Shown: positions 60,347 to 64,000 of the stretch, piece by piece
Numbering within the stretch: the first letter of the stretch is position 1
Layout: each line of letters opens with the position of its first letter
The notes under the pieces: generated by a model
What the model was told of the DNA's origin: nothing
What the model saw: the letters and a program-made list of their open reading frames with translations, nothing else
Database searches by the model: none
Translations under genes and position numbers: made by a program
From: an uncultured Fibrobacter sp.
GTDB taxonomy: Bacteria; Fibrobacterota; Fibrobacteria; Fibrobacterales; Fibrobacteraceae
Assembly (NCBI GenBank): GCA_946413655.1
Contig: CAMKLO010000006.1
Span: forward strand, 1-64,000
DNA length: 64,000 nucleotides
Direction of reading: 5' to 3'

Positions 60347-61450
60347 CTACGGTATTCTCACGAATCTTGTATTGGCAAGAACCAACTCCAGCAGAATGAG
60401 GAGCGCGCCTACCAAAAGCCACGGGTAGAATTTTTCCGCATAGCGGGCGTAAGCGATTGTTTCGATTTCCGTCTTTTCAAGTTCGTCGATTTCAGAATAA
60501 ATCTTTTCGAGTTCAGCCTTGTTCTCGGCACGGTAGAAGCGACCGCCAGTCTTTGCGGCAACGTCCTTGAGTACGCTTTCGTCAATGCCCTCTTCGGGAG
60601 TAATGTCGCGTTCGCCCCAAGAGATTTCGCCAGTCCACGGGTTCTGCTGGAACGCCAGAATCTTGCCGTCCTTCTTGCCGACGCCGACCGTATAGACCTT
60701 TACGCCCAGGGACTTTGCCACTTCGGCAGCTCGCATCGGCGGAACGACGCTGGCGTTGTCGCGGCCATCGGTCAAAAGAATCACCACGCGGGACTTCGCA
60801 TCCGACATCTTGAGGCGGGCAAGCGCATTCATGAGGCCATCGCCAATGGCGGTCCTGTTGTTGATAAGCGTATCGCGGGCAAGGTCGTCACTCGCCTTCA
60901 AAATTTCGAGCAACGAGCCATAATCGAGCGTGAGCGGGCACTGCGTAAACGAACGAGCGCCAAACGCCGAAAGCCCTATGCGGTCGCTATGTCGTTTTTG
61001 AATGAATTCCGCAATCACGTCCTGTGCATAACCAAGGCGGCTGTACTTCCAGTATTCGCCGCGCTTCAAAATCTTCTCGGCGTTCATCACGCCAAGCTTT
61101 GCCTGTTCCGTGCGCGTCAGCATGTCCAGCGTCCCCATGGAAGCGGAAACGTCAAGGGCAAGCATGATATCTACGCCGTCCGTTGATGTATATTCGACTT
61201 CCATGGCGTTCTGCGGGCGAGCAAGCGCCACCACAAAGCAAATGAGCGCCGCCAATCGAAGCGCAGGAACAATATGCCTAAACTTCACGCGACGGCTCGG
61301 GACCGCCTTTTTCGCAAGCGCGAGCGCCGGGAACTTGATTGTACTCTTGCGACGCTGCTGACGGTAAACATAAAGCGCAATCAACAGCGGTACAAACAAC
61401 AACAGCCAAAAGGCTTCGGGATTTTGAAAATGAAGGGCTCCAATATCCAT
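60347..61450 (-). CDS. batA: BatA-like von Willebrand factor A membrane protein
   Basis: 367 residues. N-terminal FQNPEAFWLLLFVPLLIALY helix, second helix about 60-78 (ICFVVALARPQNAME), MIDAS motif MLALDVSASMGTLD (about 97), SAFGARSFTQCPLTLDYGSL (about 171), LLTDGRDNAS (about 225) and a closing membrane helix (YPWLLVGALLILLELVLA). Compared with BatB it carries a roughly 25-residue insert after the MIDAS motif (RGEYWKYSRLGYAQD), which is unusual. Proposed partner of BatB in envelope stress or respiration-linked functions (family knowledge). Confidence 0.88.
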   Translation of the reverse strand: MDIGALHFQNPEAFWLLLFVPLLIALYVYRQQRRKSTIKFPALALAKKAVPSRRVKFRHIVPALRLAALICFVVALARPQNAMEVEYTSTDGVDIMLALDVSASMGTLDMLTRTEQAKLGVMNAEKILKRGEYWKYSRLGYAQDVIAEFIQKRHSDRIGLSAFGARSFTQCPLTLDYGSLLEILKASDDLARDTLINNRTAIGDGLMNALARLKMSDAKSRVVILLTDGRDNASVVPPMRAAEVAKSLGVKVYTVGVGKKDGKILAFQQNPWTGEISWGERDITPEEGIDESVLKDVAAKTGGRFYRAENKAELEKIYSEIDELEKTEIETIAYARYAEKFYPWLLVGALLILLELVLANTRFVRIP

Positions 61451-61504
61451 TTCAGCTCCAAAATAACAGAAAACAAATTCTACAAGCGAGAATATACAAA
61501 ATTT

Positions 61505-61616
61505 GAGTTACTAGATACTAGTTAGTAGTTAGTAGTTACTAGTTACTAGTTAATAGTTAATAGAGATTGCAATAAGAACATTTCTAGCAACTAGTAACTT
61601 AGAACTCGGAACTAAA
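61505..61616. repeat. AGTTACTAG repeat element, copy 4 (short form)
   Basis: GAGTTACTAGATACTAGTTA followed by GTAGTTACTAG units, interior AGATTGCAATAAGAACATTT, then inverted CTAGCAACTAGTAACT and diverged ends. Lies between the azlD stop and the batA start. Confidence 0.75.
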
Positions 61617-61621
61617 AGTTC

Positions 61622-61948
61622 TTACAGCGTTAAAAGCATCAACCCATCAACGCCGAGCACGGCAAGGCAAGAAACCGCGGCAACAGTCACGAGGCCACCA
61701 CCCAAAAGCGAGGCGACCACCGCCGCCAAAAGCGCACAGGCGCCCGTAATGCGGCTATCCGTCGCAAAGAATATCGCAGGCACGGTCATCGCGCTGAGTA
61801 CCGTATAAGGCACATACGCGAGGAACGAACTCCAGAACACGCTCTTCAGCTTTTTCCGCAACAGAATAAACGGCACCGCGCGCAAAAACAGCGTCACTCC
61901 CGCCATGACGAACAAATAAATCACGTAGGTCTGCATATCGATATTCAT
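61622..61948 (-). CDS. azlD: AzlD-family branched-chain amino acid exporter small subunit
   Basis: 108 residues, about four hydrophobic helices, with the family stretch GVTLFLRAVPFILLRKKLKS (about 18) and AYVPYTVLSAMTVPAIFF (about 44). The start overlaps the azlC stop by four bases (ATGA), the normal AzlCD arrangement. Works with AzlC to export branched-chain amino acids. Confidence 0.9.
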   Translation of the reverse strand: MNIDMQTYVIYLFVMAGVTLFLRAVPFILLRKKLKSVFWSSFLAYVPYTVLSAMTVPAIFFATDSRITGACALLAAVVASLLGGGLVTVAAVSCLAVLGVDGLMLLTL

Positions 61949-62658
61949 TCCGCAGCTCCTTCGTCATCCGCATTGACATTTTTCATGGGGAACAGCGCCG
62001 CTGCCAGCAAAGAAGCGACAAGCGCACAAATGATTATCGCAAATCCGACAGAAACACAACTCAACGCAGGAATAAACTTGAACGCACAACTGAGCGCCAC
62101 GGCCACAGCAACAGCAAAGACCGTCGGCATGTGCACCTTCATCTGCGGGACGACAATCGCCACAAACATGCCGTACAGCGCCACGCCAAGAGCATTCGTC
62201 ACAAGCGCCGGGAGAATTTCGCCACAAATCGCCCCGACCATCGTCCCCAGCGACCAGCCAAAGTAAGGGAGTGTCATGAGTCCAAGGAAATAAATCGGCG
62301 TCACCTTCTTTTGCGACATCGCCACCGCAAAAATTTCGTCGGTAATGCCCGTCGCCAACAGCAAACGCTTCACCGTCCCGAAATCCGGCGAAACCTTCTG
62401 CGAAAGTGAAATCGCCATCAGCGAATAGCGGAGGTTGATAAAGAACGTCGCGAGAGCCATCTCGATGAACGTGCCGGCAGCATCGGCCATAATCTGGAGG
62501 CCCGCAAACTGCCCCGCCGACGTAAGGTTCGTCATGGAAATAAGTGTCACAAGCGGCCACGAAAAAATTTTGGAACCCGCAATGCCGAACGAAAACGAAA
62601 CGGCAAAATAGCCAAGCCCAATCGGGGAACCATCTTTCAAGCCACTCAAGTAATTCAT
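61945..62658 (-). CDS. azlC: AzlC-family branched-chain amino acid exporter large subunit
   Basis: 237 residues with about seven helices. Family features: DGSPIGLGYFAVSFSFGIAG near the start, LTSAGQFAGLQIM (about 44), LRYSLMAISLSQK (about 78) and a GITDEIFAVA segment (about 104). Partner of the AzlD protein overlapping its 3' end. Confidence 0.92.
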   Translation of the reverse strand: MNYLSGLKDGSPIGLGYFAVSFSFGIAGSKIFSWPLVTLISMTNLTSAGQFAGLQIMADAAGTFIEMALATFFINLRYSLMAISLSQKVSPDFGTVKRLLLATGITDEIFAVAMSQKKVTPIYFLGLMTLPYFGWSLGTMVGAICGEILPALVTNALGVALYGMFVAIVVPQMKVHMPTVFAVAVAVALSCAFKFIPALSCVSVGFAIIICALVASLLAAALFPMKNVNADDEGAAE

Positions 62659-62726
62659 GGGCGCAAAGATAGTAAATAAAGCGACTTCGGCAACGGTAAT
62701 TTATGCAAATATTTAGATATATGCAA

Positions 62727-62913
62727 TTTAGTAGGAAGTAGACAGTAGACGGTAGGCAGTGGTTAGTGGTTAGTAGGAAGAAAGCGTCATCCTGAGCAGT
62801 GTGGTTAGACGAGAGACGAGAGAACGGACCTGCGGTCCTACAGACGAGAGAGATTTAGCACAGTCATCCTGGAGGGAGCGTCGCGACCGATAGGATCCAG
62901 TGAAGTTTTATTC
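62727..62913. repeat. Gene-free stretch built of short dispersed-type repeats
   Basis: AGTAGACAGTAGACGGTAGG-like simple repeat, then GTCATCCTG at 62786 and again at 62863, a GACGAGAGACGAGAGA block, a GGACC/GGTCC hairpin (62826-62838) and GTCGCGACCGATAGGATCC. Looks like an intergenic repeat family, unlike the AGTTACTAG elements. No ORF. Confidence 0.55.
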
Positions 62914-62927
62914 GGAGAATTTAGAGT

Positions 62928-62959
62928 ACAAAAAGAACCCGTAGCGTTTAGCCACGGGT
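62928..62959 (-). terminator. Intrinsic terminator of the small secreted protein gene
   Basis: On the minus strand ACCCGTGGC / GCTACGGGT (62937-62959, one mismatch, loop TAAAC), followed by TCTTTTTGT. It lies 37 bases beyond the stop of the gene ending at 62996. Confidence 0.75.
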
Positions 62960-62995
62960 CAAACGTTCATGAATGCTTAGCAACTAAAACTAGGA

Positions 62996-63439
62996 TTAGT
63001 TTTCGTTGTTGTGCATTTCGATCTGTTCGCGGTCCATCGTGTGCTGCAAGTATTCCTTGAAGTCACGGTCGATGTTCACACCGTCGAAGTCGATGTCGTC
63101 GTTTTCCAACACGAACACGGCGCTCGGGTTATCGAGCCAGCCCACAATGTCCACGTCTTCCAACTTCATGGACTTGTCACCGGGTTTCTGAGCAACGTAT
63201 TCGACCTTAGCCTTCGGAACCCAACCCTGACCGCAAGCACCCTTCACGAGGACTTCGGTATCGCCTTCTTTCAAGACGGTCATTTCGTCGTTAAAGCCTG
63301 CCGTGCAGACAACAGAGCCACCATCTTTATCTTTGGTGAGTTCCACGTCGCCCAGCTTGGACTTGACCTTCTTGGCTGCAAAGGAGGAAGCAACCAGCAA
63401 AGCGAAGGCGACAAACATAACTTTTTTCATCATTTTCAT
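62996..63439 (-). CDS. Small secreted protein of unknown function
   Basis: 147 residues. RBS TGAGG lies before the ATG at 63439. Signal peptide MKMMKKVMFVAFALLVASSFA, cleaved after AA or FA. The mature part has two Cys (VVCTAGFNDEM and KGACGQGWV) that could pair, a beta-rich first half resembling an SH3-like fold (KEGDTEVLVKGACGQGWVPK) and an acidic second half. No family recognised. Monocistronic, with its own terminator. Confidence 0.75.
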   Translation of the reverse strand: MKMMKKVMFVAFALLVASSFAAKKVKSKLGDVELTKDKDGGSVVCTAGFNDEMTVLKEGDTEVLVKGACGQGWVPKAKVEYVAQKPGDKSMKLEDVDIVGWLDNPSAVFVLENDDIDFDGVNIDRDFKEYLQHTMDREQIEMHNNEN

Positions 63440-63536
63440 AGCGAATCCTCAAAACAAGGGAAAATATTCAACAATGCTATACGAATATACTTTTTATTTT
63501 GCCAATCCGTTGCAATTTCTTTTAAATTTTTACGCA

Positions 63537-64000
63537 ATGAAGAAGATTTTTTCAATTACCGCCGTTATCCTCGTTTTTCTCGCGATTTTTGCGTTTTTTA
63601 ACGTAAATCAGCGATTAAACGCCGTTTCACACAACGAAAAAACCGTCATTTTGGAGATTCCGAAGGGCAGTTCACCCACAAAAGTTTTACAAATTTTACA
63701 AGAAAAAAACATTTGGACCGACGAATTGGCCTTCACTTTGTGGTGCAAAATGAAAAAACCAGCACTCAAGGCCGGCTGGTACGAGGTTCCCGCCCACCAG
63801 ACACTCGAACAGATTTCCTCGTTGTTTGAGAGCGGCAAAAGCGCCGTCCGCAAGGTGACCATCCCCGAAGGTCGGGCCTCCTGGGAAATCCCAGCGTATC
63901 TGCAAAAAAGTTTTCCGAACATCGACACGGCCCGTTGGAACAAGTTAGTCCAGGACCCGCAGTTCGCCCATTCGCTCGGCATCGAAGGCAACTCGCTGGA
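63537..64000 (+). CDS. mltG: Endolytic murein transglycosylase MltG (YceG-like), 3' end outside window
   Basis: First 154 residues only; the frame stays open to the window edge. The ATG at 63537 starts a membrane anchor (KKIFSITAVILVFLAIFAFF), then the YceG N-terminal LysM-like domain: IPKGSSPTKVLQILQEKNIW, KAGWYEVPAHQTLEQISSLF and VTIPEGRASWEIPAYLQKS, all in the usual places. The catalytic domain lies beyond the window. MltG cuts nascent peptidoglycan strands at the inner membrane. Divergent from the gene at 63439 across 97 A/T-rich bases. Confidence 0.9.
   Translation, partial: MKKIFSITAVILVFLAIFAFFNVNQRLNAVSHNEKTVILEIPKGSSPTKVLQILQEKNIWTDELAFTLWCKMKKPALKAGWYEVPAHQTLEQISSLFESGKSAVRKVTIPEGRASWEIPAYLQKSFPNIDTARWNKLVQDPQFAHSLGIEGNSL

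Noticed and set aside
46756..61616. AGTTACTAG arrays as CRISPR
   Set aside because: Units are 9-14 bases, directly abutting or inverted, with no spacers of constant length and no cas genes.

Overview
The window looks like a Fibrobacter (F. succinogenes-type) chromosome segment. The basis is the tandem Cys-rich lipoproteins with Ser-rich linkers, a long lipoprotein resembling a Fibrobacter-restricted paralogous family, an outer-membrane/diderm gene set (MlaD, lipoproteins, Slt, MltG) and moderate GC with AT-rich accessory stretches. No rRNA, tRNA, CRISPR array, integrase or transposase is visible.

Layout. (1) 1-10.5 kb, + strand: at least five tandem paralogous Cys-rich lipoprotein genes, the first cut by the window edge, with near-identical junctions and a mosaic pattern of similarity. 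(2) 10.6-45.8 kb: a large surface-glycan locus. It opens with a Wzc-type tyrosine kinase/co-polymerase and a Wzx flippase, then a DegT sugar aminotransferase, an ATP-grasp/HAD fusion and three LicD-family phosphotransferases. Facing these is a six-gene minus-strand operon with PEP mutase, phosphonopyruvate decarboxylase, a metallophosphoesterase, an SDR, a LicC-like nucleotidyltransferase and an unassigned Rossmann protein. Next come GT2, UDP-galactopyranose mutase, a DUF4422 protein, a TagD-like cytidylyltransferase, GT8, a secreted endo/exonuclease/phosphatase-fold protein, a Wzy-like polymerase, GT2, a CDP-glycerol phosphotransferase-like protein, GT4 and heparinase II/III. The locus ends with CotH, a 932-residue FGE/propeller/SGNH lipoprotein, GT4 and two nucleotide-sugar dehydrogenases. 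Together these suggest a Wzx/Wzy-exported glycan containing galactofuranose and uronic acid, with phosphonate and polyol-phosphate substituents; this assembly is inference. (3) 45.9-56 kb, minus strand: EamA exporter, a four-helix-bundle gene inside a repeat element, Slt, PtsI, HPr, MlaD, TrmH, an unknown secreted protein and an M16-like lipoprotein. (4) 56-57.8 kb: a small accessory island with a putative structured RNA, two short KKEYMAP peptides, a frameshifted small secreted peptide, a hairpin cluster and a decayed Rpn-family nuclease. (5) 57.8-64 kb: batB and batA separated by an opposite-strand degenerate-GGDEF gene, AzlC/AzlD, a small secreted protein and the start of mltG.

The most unusual points are the phosphonate + LicD + polyol-phosphate combination, a dispersed element with AGTTACTAG/CTAGTAACT inverted ends whose long copy encloses a four-helix-bundle gene while three short copies appear internally deleted, the unannotated small-peptide/ncRNA island, and a vestige of a second heparinase-like gene.
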